A stretch of DNA of 64,000 nt, from assembly GCA_003279775.1 (NCBI GenBank), contig QCGW01000004.1, positions 31,063-95,062 of the forward strand, written 5' to 3'. Numbering within the stretch: position 1 is the stretch's first letter; the number at the start of each line of letters is the position of its first letter. Positions 1 through 8,258 of this stretch are shown here, in pieces. A model generated the notes under the pieces. That model was not told where the DNA came from and did not search any database. It was given only the letters and a program-made list of their open reading frames with translations. Both the position numbers and the translations under genes were made by a program. This DNA is from Pelagibacteraceae bacterium AG-390-A23 (lineage in GTDB: Bacteria; Pseudomonadota; Alphaproteobacteria; Pelagibacterales; Pelagibacteraceae).

Positions 1-1
1 G

Positions 2-1528
2 GAAAAACCTCAGGTGGAATGGCTAAGAAAAATTCATGAATGTGAGGATGAAAAAGCACTTAAATATTTTTTAAAAGATCAAAAAATTTTAAATAGAGAA
101 TTTGATAAGAAAACTTTAATGGTCTTGTGGGAATGTTGCCAAATACCTGATTTTGTTAAAAAAACTTATGGAAATCATTTTGAAGTTATTGGAAATGTAT
201 TTAAATTTTTAACTAGCAAAAAAGGACTAATTTCTGAAGATTATATGAGATTACAGCTCATGAAACTAGATAAATTAGATGGAAATGTAGATTCTTTATC
301 AAATAGAATTGCAAATGTCAGAACTTGGTCATATGTTTCGAATAAAAATAATTGGGTAGAAAATCAAAGTTATTGGATTGAAAAAACTAAACACTTAGAA
401 GATAAGCTTTCAGACAGATTACATGAAGAACTTACTAAAACTTTTATTGACAAAAGAGCAAGCGTGCTCGCTAGAGGTTTAAAACAAGATATGGAATTTA
501 AAACTGAAATTTTACAAAACAATGATGTTAAAATTGACGATCAATTCATTGGAAAAATAAAAGGACTAAAATTAGAACTAGATTTAAAAAAAGGTGCTTT
601 GGAAACGGATATTAAATCTTTAAAAAAAGCCGCCAGGCAAACTATTGGTCCAGAATTAGAAAAACGTGTTCAATCAATAATTGATACAGGATTAATTAGT
701 TTGAATGAAGATTTTAAAATTTACTGGAATGATTTCCCAATTGCCAAATTAACAACGGGTAATGATTATTTAAATCCTAATTTTGATTTAATTGTTGATG
801 ATGTTATTGAAAAAAACACTAAACAAAAATTAAATGACTATGTTAATAAATGGATACATTCAAAAATAAATAACGTTCTTAAAAGTTTAATTGATTTAAA
901 AAATATAAAAGAAAATAATTCATCAATTAAAGCACTGGCATACCAACTCTATGAAAATAATGGGGTATTAAAGCGAGATCAAGTTTCTGAATACCTAAAA
1001 AACTTAGAACAAAACGAAAGAAAAATTCTTAGAGACTTAGGAGTAAAGTTTGGTAGATATCATGTTTTCCTTTATCAATTAATTAAACCAGAAGCAGTAT
1101 CTTTGCGAACATTATTGTGGAAAAATTTTTATCAAAAATTTCATAATTTAAAACCACCTACCTTTGGTTTAAATTTTTTAGACGATAAAGAAATAAAAAA
1201 TAAAAACTTTATGCTTTTGTGTGGGTTTGAAAGGTTTGATAATTTTTTTGTAAGAATTGATATTTTGGAAAGATTATTTGTATTAATAATAAATTCTAGT
1301 TCAAAGGAAAATTCTGAAATAAAATTAGTTCCAGAAATGTTAAATCTTTTAGGATGTAGTAAAGATAATTTCAAAAAATTACTTCAAAAAATGAACTATA
1401 AAATATTTGAAAAAGAAAATGAAACATTTTTTAAATATAGTCCTAATAAGAAATTTAAAAAAATTACCACAAAGAAGATCTCAAACGAAAATCCATTTAA
1501 AATATTAAAGAATTTAAATTTAAATTAA
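2..1528 (+). CDS. C-terminal part of a large alphaproteobacterial ATP-dependent helicase (partial at left edge)
   Basis: The frame is open back to the left edge, so the GTG at 14 is probably internal and the gene starts outside the window. The visible 504+ residues hold no helicase motor motifs. Around residues 100-160 there is a block (RIANVRTWSYV, then a W-rich stretch and EDKLSDRLHEELT, ending in RASVLARGL) that I recognise from the C-terminal half of the SUV3-like helicases found upstream of fdxA-carD in alphaproteobacteria. Position supports this: the gene leads into a TerB-like gene, fdxA and carD, 1 nt before the next start. In relatives an S4 RNA-binding gene often follows the helicase; none is seen here. 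The role in RNA or DNA unwinding is inferred from the family. Confidence 0.72.
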   Translation, partial: EKPQVEWLRKIHECEDEKALKYFLKDQKILNREFDKKTLMVLWECCQIPDFVKKTYGNHFEVIGNVFKFLTSKKGLISEDYMRLQLMKLDKLDGNVDSLSNRIANVRTWSYVSNKNNWVENQSYWIEKTKHLEDKLSDRLHEELTKTFIDKRASVLARGLKQDMEFKTEILQNNDVKIDDQFIGKIKGLKLELDLKKGALETDIKSLKKAARQTIGPELEKRVQSIIDTGLISLNEDFKIYWNDFPIAKLTTGNDYLNPNFDLIVDDVIEKNTKQKLNDYVNKWIHSKINNVLKSLIDLKNIKENNSSIKALAYQLYENNGVLKRDQVSEYLKNLEQNERKILRDLGVKFGRYHVFLYQLIKPEAVSLRTLLWKNFYQKFHNLKPPTFGLNFLDDKEIKNKNFMLLCGFERFDNFFVRIDILERLFVLIINSSSKENSEIKLVPEMLNLLGCSKDNFKKLLQKMNYKIFEKENETFFKYSPNKKFKKITTKKISNENPFKILKNLNLN

Positions 1529-1529
1529 A

Positions 1530-1940
1530 ATGTTTTTTAAAAAAGAAGAAACAGAAAATAATAATTTTCTCACAAAAGTTTGCGCTTTATTAATTCATGC
1601 TGCAAAAATAGATGAGAACTATACAGATAAAGAAGAAGAAATTATTAAAAAAACACTTAATGAGTTAGGTATAGAAAATGAAAATGTCTCTAAAACAATT
1701 GAAGAAGCAAAAATAATTGAAGAAAGCTCAAATCAAATTTTAGATTTTACTCGAGAAGTAAAGGGGTTGCCCGAGCAAGATAAAATTAAAATTATTGAGG
1801 CTTTGTGGTCTATAATCTATTCAAACAAAGATGCTAATATATATGAAACTAATTTAATGAGACGACTTGCGGGTTTACTTTACATTGACAATAAAACAAT
1901 GGGCGATATTAAAGAAAAAATTAAACAAAATTTAGAATGA
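1530..1940 (+). CDS. TerB-like (tellurite resistance TerB fold) protein
   Basis: A 136-residue acidic, all-helical protein. A hydrophobic N-terminal helix ([16 protein letters not shown]) is followed by an acidic turn, and near the end there is the [10 protein letters not shown] block, both typical of the TerB domain. There is no signal peptide or membrane segment. Function in this family is poorly defined; it is not evidence of tellurite resistance. The gene starts 1 nt after the helicase stop and overlaps fdxA by 4 bp (ATGA), so it is translated as part of the helicase-fdxA-carD operon. It sits where other alphaproteobacteria often carry an S4-domain gene. Confidence 0.7.
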   Translation: MFFKKEETENNNFLTKVCALLIHAAKIDENYTDKEEEIIKKTLNELGIENENVSKTIEEAKIIEESSNQILDFTREVKGLPEQDKIKIIEALWSIIYSNKDANIYETNLMRRLAGLLYIDNKTMGDIKEKIKQNLE

Positions 1941-2263
1941 CATATATCGTTAACGACAATTGTATTAAATGCAAACTAACAGACTGTGTTGATGTCTGCC
2001 CAGTTGATTGCTTTTACGAAGGTAAAAATATGCTTGTAATTAAACCCGATGAGTGTATAGATTGTGGCGTTTGCGAGCCAGAATGTCCTGTCGATGCCAT
2101 AAAAGCAGACACCGAACCTGGAAGTGAAAAATGGTTAGAGATCAATAAAAAATATTCTGAAATCTGGCCTAACATAAGTGAAAAAAAAGATCCACCAGCG
2201 GATCACGAGAAATTTAAAAATGAGCAAAATAAGTACGAAAAATATTTTAAAGAAAATCTTTAA
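1937..2263 (+). CDS. fdxA: 7Fe ferredoxin FdxA
   Basis: A 108-residue soluble electron carrier with the classic seven-iron cysteine pattern. C9, C17 and C50 fit the [3Fe-4S] ligands, and C21, C40, C43 and C46 fit the [4Fe-4S] ligands, spaced as in Azotobacter ferredoxin I. The C-terminal ~50 residues are the usual charged extension of the FdxA family. The ATG overlaps the TerB-like stop by 4 bp. The next gene, carD, starts inside its 3' end. The fdxA-carD pair is a conserved alphaproteobacterial arrangement. The redox partner is not evident from the neighbours. Confidence 0.93.
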   Translation: MTYIVNDNCIKCKLTDCVDVCPVDCFYEGKNMLVIKPDECIDCGVCEPECPVDAIKADTEPGSEKWLEINKKYSEIWPNISEKKDPPADHEKFKNEQNKYEKYFKENL

Positions 2264-3107
2264 AGGCAAAACAGACAAAAAAGTGAAAAAAAAAGTTTCT
2301 AAAAAGAAGGTTGTAAAAGCTAAAAAAGTTAAAAAAGCTAAAAAAATAATTTCAAAAAAAATCAAAAAAGTTGTTAAAAAAGTTACACCTAAATTAACTA
2401 AAGCAAAAAAAACTGTTAAAATTACAGAAACGAAAGCTGAACCGAAAGTAGATAATTTAAGAATTTCAAAAACAAATGAAGTTAAGCCTGAAATTAAAAA
2501 AGTTAAAAAACAAGAAACCGAAAAAAGAGAATACAAAATTAAAGATCATGTTGTTTATCCAAAGCATGGTGTAGGGCAAATTACTGAATTCAAAAAAATC
2601 AGCATTGGTGGAATTGATGTTGAAACGTATGTTATTAAATTTGAAAAAGACAAAGCTAATGGAATGGTTCCTGTAAACAAGCAGTCTCACTTAAGGCCGT
2701 TAGCAACTATTAATCAAGTAAACAAGTGTATTTCAATTTTAAAAAGTAAACCAAAAATTAAAAGATCAATGTGGAGTCGAAGAGCGCAAGAATATGAAGC
2801 AAAAATATCTTCTGGAAAAATATATGAATTAGCTGAAGTTGTCAGAGATTTAAATAAGGGTGATGACCTTATGGTTGACCAGTCTTATAGTGAAAGACAA
2901 TTATTTGAAAAAGCTTATGAAAGAATTCTATCTGAATTTCAGATTGTTTTGAATGTATCATTAGAGGATACTCAAAAAAAATTGGATAAAGCACTTAAAA
3001 GAAATTTAGGTGGGCAGCCTCAACCAGCGGCACCTGCAAAAGCTCCAACTAGTGAACTACCTGTAGACGAGACAATTTCTGATAACGACGAACCGATTGA
3101 AGAGTAA
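2220..3107 (+). CDS. carD: CarD-family transcription regulator with Lys-rich N-terminal tail
   Basis: CarD proteins bind RNA polymerase beta and stabilise the open complex. Residues ~105-165 form the CarD/TRCF RNA-polymerase-interaction domain (motif [12 protein letters not shown]), followed by a helical DNA-binding part to ~260. The first ~100 residues are an unusual polycationic tail full of K, KK-A and KK-V repeats, like histone H1 tails. The last ~35 residues are Pro/Ala-rich, then acidic. I chose the ATG at 2220; it overlaps fdxA by 44 bp. An in-frame ATG at 2178 would add 14 residues and a longer overlap. The domain call is firm; the exact start is not. A bidirectional terminator follows. 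Confidence 0.88.
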   Translation: MSKISTKNILKKIFKGKTDKKVKKKVSKKKVVKAKKVKKAKKIISKKIKKVVKKVTPKLTKAKKTVKITETKAEPKVDNLRISKTNEVKPEIKKVKKQETEKREYKIKDHVVYPKHGVGQITEFKKISIGGIDVETYVIKFEKDKANGMVPVNKQSHLRPLATINQVNKCISILKSKPKIKRSMWSRRAQEYEAKISSGKIYELAEVVRDLNKGDDLMVDQSYSERQLFEKAYERILSEFQIVLNVSLEDTQKKLDKALKRNLGGQPQPAAPAKAPTSELPVDETISDNDEPIEE

Positions 3108-3110
3108 AAA

Positions 3111-3150
3111 AAAACGCCTCTCACACAAACTGTAATGAGAAGCGTTTTTT
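3111..3150. terminator. Bidirectional intrinsic terminator between carD and the Lys-rich peptide gene
   Basis: An 11-bp stem (AACGCCTCTCA with TGAGAAGCGTT, one mismatch) is flanked by A-runs on the left and a T-run on the right. It can therefore stop transcription from carD on the plus strand and from the small gene on the minus strand. It lies 3 nt after the carD stop and 19 nt after the small gene's stop. Confidence 0.85.
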
Positions 3151-3168
3151 GTAAAGAATACTAAGTTA

Positions 3169-3261
3169 CTATTTTCTTCTTCTTTTTTTTGCTTTTTTCT
3201 TAGCTTTTTTCTTAGCTTTTTTCTTAGTCTTCTTTGCCGCTTTTTTTCTTTTCTTAGGCAT
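3169..3261 (-). CDS. 30-residue Lys/Arg-rich polycationic peptide
   Basis: A short ORF starts MPKKRKKAAKK and ends KKRRRK, with three KKKA tetrapeptide repeats between. About two thirds of its residues are Lys or Arg. A strong ribosome site (GGGAG) lies 6-7 nt before the ATG. A consensus promoter and a perfect dyad lie upstream, and a terminator lies downstream, which argues for a real gene despite the length. It contains no acidic or aromatic residue, so it is probably disordered and binds nucleic acid or ribosomes. This is inference; I do not know a named family. It converges with carD, whose N-terminal tail has the same K-A composition. Confidence 0.72.
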   Translation of the reverse strand: MPKKRKKAAKKTKKKAKKKAKKKAKKRRRK

Positions 3262-3285
3262 CTTTAGCTCCCTTTTTTAGTTAAA

Positions 3286-3302
3286 CGAATCAAATTGATT
3301 CG
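3286..3302. promoter_or_regulatory. Perfect 8-bp dyad (possible operator) before the Lys-rich peptide gene
   Basis: CGAATCAA and TTGATTCG are exact inverted arms around a single A. The dyad sits between the predicted -10 box and the ribosome site of the 30-aa gene, that is, at or just after the expected transcription start. An operator or a 5' mRNA structure is possible; the one-base loop favours a protein-binding site. Confidence 0.5.
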
Positions 3303-3313
3303 CTGTTAACATA

Positions 3314-3342
3314 TTTTTATTTTTTTCTATAAGTTATGTCAA
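3314..3342 (-). promoter_or_regulatory. Sigma-70 type promoter of the Lys-rich peptide gene
   Basis: On the minus strand there is a perfect -35 box TTGACA (3337-3342), a 17-nt spacer and a weaker -10 box TAAAAA (3314-3319). The expected start lies just before or inside the dyad at 3286-3302. The rest of the stretch up to the next gene at 3462 is low-complexity AT-rich DNA in which I see no gene. Confidence 0.6.
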
Positions 3343-3461
3343 TTCCTTTATTAAAAGTTAAATTTTATAAAAATTATTTTTAAATTTTTATTTTTATAAA
3401 ACTTTTTTTTATTAATTTAGTTAATGTTTATGCGGTTAATAAACAATTTTAATTAAATAGT

Positions 3462-5192
3462 TTAATAAAGATTTTCTAGCTGATTTTTATATTTTTCTGT
3501 AACTTTTTTTCTTTTTACTTTCATTGTTGGTGTCATTAAACCATTTTCAATAGAAAAATTTTCATCTATCAATTGAATTTTTTTTACCTTTTCTAGTAAA
3601 GTTAATTTTTTATTTATTTTTTCAATTACTTTATTTATTTTTTCTTTTTCATTTAAAAAATCTTTATTAGGAACAATTAAAGCAACTAAGTAATTTTTTT
3701 TATCACCATAAACCATACATTGATCTATCTCTGGTTCATTCGTAACCATATTTTCAATTTTAGCAGGTGAGATATTGTCTCCTCCAGCACTTACTATGAT
3801 ATCTTTTTTTCTATCAGTTATTTTTAAATAGCCATCATTTGGATCTAACTCTCCAATATCACCTGTATGTAGCCATCCATTAATAATTACTTTTTCAGTT
3901 TCTTCTTTTTTATTCCAATATCCCAGCATTACATTTTCTCCTTTAACCAAAATTTCTCCATCTTCAGCAATTTTAACTTCATTTCCTTTAAACGGAGGTC
4001 CTACAGTTTCTACTTTAATTTTATGTATTGGATTGCAACTTACTACTGGTGATGTTTCTGTTAAACCATAACCCTGAAGAGTAGGCAGCCCAACAGAATT
4101 CAAAAATTCTCCTATTTCTTTGTCTAGGGCCCCACCACCAGAAACAAAAGCTTTCAAATTTCCACCGAACTGTTTTTTTATTTTTTTTCTAACTAATTTA
4201 TCAACTATAAAATTGAGTAATTTTTCAGAAAATGTCATTTTTTGATTTAATAGTTTTTTTCTTCCCAAACTAAGAGTTGCTTCAATTAATTTTGCTTTAA
4301 AACCTGTTTGTTTTTTTAGATTCATGTTTATTTTGTTGTAAAGGTTTTGGTAGAACCTGGGAACTGCTGTCATTATTGTGGGTTTTGCTTCAGATATATT
4401 TTCTAAAAGTTTTTCTATTTTCTCTGCATAAAATACTTTTGCTCCTACTGCTATCTGTGCAAATTGAACACAATGCTCATAAGAGTGTGAAAGTGGAAGC
4501 CAAGTTAAAAATATCGGTCTTGAGTTAAACAATGGTTTCATAATTTCACATGCTCCTACGAGATTATTTAAAATTCCACCATGACTTAAAATTACTCCTT
4601 TAGGATTGCCTCCAGTTCCAGAAGTATAAATAATACATGCAGGAGAATTTCTTTTTAATTTATTATTTTCAATTTTATCTTCTGCTAATAAATTATTCTT
4701 TATAATTGAATCAAAGTCTAAATATTTTTCTTTGTTAATTATATTTAAGCTATTTGTTACATTGGTTTTTTCATCCAAAGTAATTACTTTTTTGATAAAG
4801 TCTTTTTCATTAATTGAATTATTTAATTTTTTTAACATCTCATTGTTTGAAACAACAACTAAGCTAGGTTCACAATCTTCAATCAAATACTTATAATCAT
4901 CTTCTGTATAAGTTGTGTATGCTGGAACTGTAATTCCACCAGCTACCATTATAGCTAAATCAGAAACAAACCACTCTGGTCTGTTCTCCGATACTAAAAG
5001 ACATCTATCGCCTTCTTTTATATTTTCTTTAATAACTTTTGATAATTTTAAAATATTCTTTTCAGTTTGTTCCCATGTGTATGTTTTTTTATTTTTTGGG
5101 TTTAGCCATTCTAAAAAAATATCTCTTTTATTTTGTTTATTTGCTTGATTAGCAAATAATTCTATCAAATTATTTAAATTATCTAAATTCAT
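3462..5192 (-). CDS. Long-chain acyl-CoA synthetase (AMP-forming, FAA1-like)
   Basis: Activates fatty acids to acyl-CoA through an acyl-adenylate. The 576 residues carry all ANL-superfamily landmarks: the P-loop YTSGTGGNPKG near residue 190, the GYGLTETSP motif, and the GWLHTGDIGE...DRKKD block that closes the large domain. A small C-terminal domain holds a late Lys-rich end (MKVKRKKV). No signal peptide is seen. The ATG lies 7 nt after the CCA end of tRNA-Leu on the same strand, with no obvious ribosome site, so it is probably read from the tRNA promoter or a weak one nearby. Chain-length preference cannot be read from the sequence. The protein is slightly short for the family. Confidence 0.88.
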   Translation of the reverse strand: MNLDNLNNLIELFANQANKQNKRDIFLEWLNPKNKKTYTWEQTEKNILKLSKVIKENIKEGDRCLLVSENRPEWFVSDLAIMVAGGITVPAYTTYTEDDYKYLIEDCEPSLVVVSNNEMLKKLNNSINEKDFIKKVITLDEKTNVTNSLNIINKEKYLDFDSIIKNNLLAEDKIENNKLKRNSPACIIYTSGTGGNPKGVILSHGGILNNLVGACEIMKPLFNSRPIFLTWLPLSHSYEHCVQFAQIAVGAKVFYAEKIEKLLENISEAKPTIMTAVPRFYQNLYNKINMNLKKQTGFKAKLIEATLSLGRKKLLNQKMTFSEKLLNFIVDKLVRKKIKKQFGGNLKAFVSGGGALDKEIGEFLNSVGLPTLQGYGLTETSPVVSCNPIHKIKVETVGPPFKGNEVKIAEDGEILVKGENVMLGYWNKKEETEKVIINGWLHTGDIGELDPNDGYLKITDRKKDIIVSAGGDNISPAKIENMVTNEPEIDQCMVYGDKKNYLVALIVPNKDFLNEKEKINKVIEKINKKLTLLEKVKKIQLIDENFSIENGLMTPTMKVKRKKVTEKYKNQLENLY

Positions 5193-5199
5193 AGTTACT

Positions 5200-5284
5200 T
5201 GGTGGGCGAAGAGAGAATCGAACTCTCACTTCTTGCGAAACACGATTTTGAGTCGTGCGCGTCTACCAGTTCCGCCATTCGCCC
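5200..5284 (-). tRNA. tRNA-Leu (anticodon CAA), CCA encoded
   Basis: The minus strand folds as a class II tRNA. The 7-bp acceptor is GGGCGAA (5278-5284) with TTCGCCC (5204-5210), the discriminator is A and an encoded CCA occupies 5200-5202. The D-arm contains AACTGGTAGACG. The anticodon stem CACGA/TCGTG holds the loop CTCAAAA (anticodon CAA). There is a long variable arm, and the T-loop TTCGATT sits on a GAGAG/CTCTC stem. The anticodon reads UUG, a Leu codon. Confidence 0.96.
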
Positions 5285-5299
5285 TTGGTATTCAATTAA

Positions 5300-5305
5300 A
5301 TTATA
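5300..5305 (-). promoter_or_regulatory. Possible -10 box of tRNA-Leu
   Basis: An exact TATAAT on the minus strand ends 15 nt before the first tRNA base, which fits a short leader. No convincing -35 box was seen. Confidence 0.4.
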
Positions 5306-5345
5306 TTTAATAGTATAAGAACTAAATTTATATTAAAACCTAAAA

Positions 5346-5951
5346 ATGTTTAAAACACTCTATAAAAAATGTTTAGAATTAGCTGCACATAAAAGTTCTA
5401 ATTTTTATTTAGGGCTTGTATCTTTTATAGAAAGTTCTTTTTTTCCTATACCTCCAGATGCAATGATAATTCCAATGGTAATTGCTAAAAAAAAAGAATA
5501 TTTGAAAATATTTTTAATAGCATCAATATTTTCAGTTCTTGGAGGAATTTTTGGATACTTGATAGGTTATTTATTTTTTGATTTAGCAATGTATGTAATC
5601 GATTTTTATGGTTATCAAGATAAAGTTGAAAAATTAAAATTAAGTATGTCTCAGGGGAATGCATTCCTCGCATGGCTGAGTATTCTTTTTTTAGCAGGTT
5701 TTACACCATTACCCTATAAAGCCTTTACGATTTCAAGTGGTTTAATTGCTTTTAATCTTCCTATTTTTATAATTGTTAGCTTAATTTCAAGAAGCCTGAG
5801 ATTTTTTATAGTTGCCTACTTGTCTTATAAGTTTGGAGAATTATTTACAGAGTACATGGAAAAACATGGATCAAAATGGTTCACCATAATTGGAATAATT
5901 ATAGTTATAATATTTATTATTATTTATTTATTTTTAAAATTTAATGGTTGA
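5346..5951 (+). CDS. YqaA/DedA-family inner-membrane protein
   Basis: A 201-residue membrane protein with the DedA/SNARE-associated core: an amphipathic start, the ESSFFPIPPDAMIIPM re-entrant-type motif near residue 30, an FTPLPYKAFTISSG motif near residue 120 and several hydrophobic segments, the last at ~180-198. DedA proteins are linked to lipid flipping and membrane homeostasis. The YqaA subgroup is short like this one. The gene overlaps dsbB by 8 bp and is divergent from tRNA-Leu. Its substrate is unknown. Confidence 0.82.
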   Translation: MFKTLYKKCLELAAHKSSNFYLGLVSFIESSFFPIPPDAMIIPMVIAKKKEYLKIFLIASIFSVLGGIFGYLIGYLFFDLAMYVIDFYGYQDKVEKLKLSMSQGNAFLAWLSILFLAGFTPLPYKAFTISSGLIAFNLPIFIIVSLISRSLRFFIVAYLSYKFGELFTEYMEKHGSKWFTIIGIIIVIIFIIIYLFLKFNG

Positions 5952-6429
5952 GATTAACAAAACAATTACATTAAAGTTAATTTTTTTAATTAGCATTATT
6001 GCCTTATCTTCAGCATTTTTTATTGAATATGTTTTAGGTCATCAACCTTGTAACTTATGTGTACTAGAAAGAATTCCATATCTATTAGCATTAATAATTA
6101 TTGTATTAAATTATAAATTTATTAATCTTGAAAGATATTTCATTCTTTCTCTTGTTTTAATTTTTTTAGCAGCTACTTTTTTATCTTTATATCATTTAGG
6201 TATTGAGCAAGGCTTTATTGAAGAATCATTGGTTTGCGATTTAAAAAATGGCTCTAATTTACTATCAAAAGAAGACATATTAAGACAGTTACAAGAAAAA
6301 AATGTAAGCTGCAAAGATGTTACATTTAAAATTTTAGGATTATCGCTTACAAGTTACAATATTATAATATCAATATTAATAGTATATTTTACAATAAGAG
6401 CTTATTTAAGTTATGAAAACAATAAGTAA
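5944..6429 (+). CDS. dsbB: Disulfide bond formation protein B
   Basis: An inner-membrane quinone oxidoreductase that re-oxidises DsbA. The 161 residues give four hydrophobic segments. The first periplasmic loop has the redox pair C36-N-L-C39 (HQPCNLCVLER), and the second loop has C98 and C123, the pair that contacts DsbA. The gene overlaps the YqaA-like gene by 8 bp and coq7 by 17 bp, so the three are one transcription unit. No dsbA is visible in the window. Confidence 0.93.
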   Translation: MVEINKTITLKLIFLISIIALSSAFFIEYVLGHQPCNLCVLERIPYLLALIIIVLNYKFINLERYFILSLVLIFLAATFLSLYHLGIEQGFIEESLVCDLKNGSNLLSKEDILRQLQEKNVSCKDVTFKILGLSLTSYNIIISILIVYFTIRAYLSYENNK

Positions 6430-6946
6430 AAAGAAAATAGAAGAATTTATTAGAGTTGATCATGCTGGGGAGCGTGGTGCTGTTAAAATTTATGAAGGAC
6501 AGTTGCTTGCTCTAAACACATTAATTAAAGATGAAGCTTTAAGAAAAACAATTGAAGAAATGAAAGTTCATGAAAAAGAACATTCTAATTTTTTTGAAGA
6601 AGAAATTAAAAAAAGAAATATAAAACCGACAAAATTTTTACCCTTATGGGATTTATTAGGCGTGGGATTAGGTTTTGGTTCAACTTTACTTGGTAAGAAA
6701 GCAGCTATGCTTTGCACTGCTTCTGTTGAAGAAGTGATAGATGAGCATTATTTAAACCAAATAAAACAACTTGATAATAGTGAATCAAAACTTAAAAAAA
6801 AAATAATTAAATTTAGAGAAGATGAATTAAGTCATAAAGATATTGCATATGAAAAAGGTGCTACAAAAGAGGGTCCATACTCTATATTAGATAAAATTAT
6901 TAAAACTGGATCAAAAATTGCAATAAATATTTCTGAGAAAATTTAA
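6413..6946 (+). CDS. coq7: Demethoxyubiquinone hydroxylase Coq7
   Basis: Carries out the hydroxylation before the last methylation in ubiquinone synthesis. The 177 residues show the carboxylate-bridged di-iron site: E20 in DHAGERGA, E54 and H57 in MKVHEKEH, then the C-terminal pair in VEEVIDEH and FREDELSH. A membrane-associated hydrophobic helix (LLGVGLGFGSTLLG) lies near residue 85. The start overlaps dsbB by 17 bp; the next possible start would cut the first di-iron helix. The stop TAA (6944-6946) interlocks with the stop of the convergent HNH gene in one TTAA. ubiE and ubiB of the same pathway are at 16.5-18.7 kb. Confidence 0.93.
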   Translation: MKTISKKKIEEFIRVDHAGERGAVKIYEGQLLALNTLIKDEALRKTIEEMKVHEKEHSNFFEEEIKKRNIKPTKFLPLWDLLGVGLGFGSTLLGKKAAMLCTASVEEVIDEHYLNQIKQLDNSESKLKKKIIKFREDELSHKDIAYEKGATKEGPYSILDKIIKTGSKIAINISEKI

Positions 6947-7512
6947 GACTCTAGTTCTACATCCCAATATAAGTAATCCATCCAGCTTTTATGTAAAAAA
7001 TTTGGTGGAAAATTTTTACCATTTTTATGTAGATCCTCTGTTGATGGTCGATAAGGGTACTGATGTAACTTCATACCTGAATGTTTTAATAGTTTTCCAC
7101 CCTTTTTTACATTGCATGCAGAACAAGCTGTTACAACATTATCCCAATTAGTTTCGCCTCCTTTTGATCTAGGTAATAAATGATCAAAAGTTAACTCTTC
7201 ATTGCTTCCACAATATTGACAGGAAAATTTATCTCTTAAAAACACATTAAATCTAGTAAAACTTGGCTTGCTTTGAGGAACGATGTAATCCTTTAATGCA
7301 ATGACACTTGGTAATTTCATGTTGAATGATGGACTTCTTATAGTTCTATCATAATTACTAACAATAATAACTCGATCAAGAAAAACTGATTTAACGGTGT
7401 CCTGCCAAGACCATAAAGACAAAGGGTAGTAACTCAAAGGTCTGTAGTCAGCATTAAGTACTAATGCTGGACACTTTTCTAATGAAACATTTTGCTCAAT
7501 AAAATTATTCAT
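6943..7512 (-). CDS. HNH endonuclease domain protein
   Basis: A 189-residue soluble protein. The HNH core at ~100-140 begins FSCQYCG, holds the catalytic-type DHLLPRSKGGETNWDNVV stretch and ends with TACSACN; the two CxxC pairs would bind structural zinc. The N-terminal half (ALVLNADYRPLSYYPLSLWSWQDTV) is typical of the stand-alone HNH proteins common in alphaproteobacteria. No methylase or phage gene is near, so a restriction or homing role is not supported; repair or nicking is only a guess. The stop overlaps coq7's stop. Confidence 0.88.
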   Translation of the reverse strand: MNNFIEQNVSLEKCPALVLNADYRPLSYYPLSLWSWQDTVKSVFLDRVIIVSNYDRTIRSPSFNMKLPSVIALKDYIVPQSKPSFTRFNVFLRDKFSCQYCGSNEELTFDHLLPRSKGGETNWDNVVTACSACNVKKGGKLLKHSGMKLHQYPYRPSTEDLHKNGKNFPPNFLHKSWMDYLYWDVELES

Positions 7513-7559
7513 TAACTAATTTTAACTTAGTTAAAGAATTTTATCAATAATAAGAGATG

Positions 7560-8210
7560 TTAAATTTTTTTTAAAATAAAATTTAAAGCTGTACTTGATG
7601 CTTCAATAGGAATATGATGATCACAATTTTTTATTAATAATGTATCAACTTTAACATTATTTCTAATTAAAAAATCCTTTGCTTCTAGTAAATGTGTTGA
7701 TGAGACAATTTGATCTGCTTCTCCGTGTATAAGTAATGTTTCAGTATTATTTTTGATTCTGTTTTTCAAATCTATTTGATTAATAATTTTTCCAGAAAAA
7801 CCAACTATACATAAAAATTTTTCTTCAGATGTAAGTCCAACATTTAAAGACATCATGCAGCCCTGACTGAATCCTGATAAACAGATTTGATTATTTGACA
7901 ACCTGAACTCTTGTTTTATTTCATTAATAAATTTTTTTAAAACTTCTTCAGCTTTAATTGATTGCTCTAATATATAATCAGAGTCCTCTTTAGTTAAATC
8001 AAACCACTGGTAACCTGAAGGATTTATAGCGCATGGTTCGTGACCATTAGGACAAATAAAGATTGTATTGGGCATATGTCTTTTCCAGTTTAAGGAAAGC
8101 ATGCTTATATCCTTTCCATCACCTCCATAACCATGAAGCAAAATAACTGCATTTTTGATTTCAACACCATTTTCTGGTTTAATAATTATTGAATCTAGGC
8201 AAAATGTCAT
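7560..8210 (-). CDS. Carboxylesterase / phospholipase, alpha/beta hydrolase (YpfH/EstB type)
   Basis: The 216 residues fit the short carboxylesterase/lysophospholipase family: the oxyanion motif LLHGYGGDGKD near residue 26, the nucleophile elbow G-F-S115-Q-G, the acid D166 in HGEADQIV and the His near 198 in CDHHIP. No signal peptide is seen, so it is cytoplasmic. Upstream on the same strand is a perfect TTGACA box (about 8239-8244), 28 nt before the ATG; the best -10 candidate runs into the ATG, so I do not call the promoter. The substrate is unknown. Confidence 0.85.
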   Translation of the reverse strand: MTFCLDSIIIKPENGVEIKNAVILLHGYGGDGKDISMLSLNWKRHMPNTIFICPNGHEPCAINPSGYQWFDLTKEDSDYILEQSIKAEEVLKKFINEIKQEFRLSNNQICLSGFSQGCMMSLNVGLTSEEKFLCIVGFSGKIINQIDLKNRIKNNTETLLIHGEADQIVSSTHLLEAKDFLIRNNVKVDTLLIKNCDHHIPIEASSTALNFILKKI

Positions 8211-8247
8211 AGTAGATAAATTATGTTTTTTATGTCAAAACACAATC

Positions 8248-8253
8248 TATAAT
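8248..8253 (+). promoter_or_regulatory. -10 box (TATAAT) almost touching the HIG1 gene start
   Basis: An exact TATAAT ends only 5 nt before the ATG at 8259. If used, transcription would start at or next to the A of the start codon, giving a leaderless mRNA. The -35 region is weak. Confidence 0.4.
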
Positions 8254-8258
8254 AAAAA

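Noticed and set aside
1530..1940. Tellurite resistance function
   Set aside because: The TerB fold alone is not evidence of resistance, and no other ter genes are present.
5200..5284. tRNA-Leu as an integration (att) site
   Set aside because: No integrase, no repeated tRNA 3' end and no foreign genes nearby.
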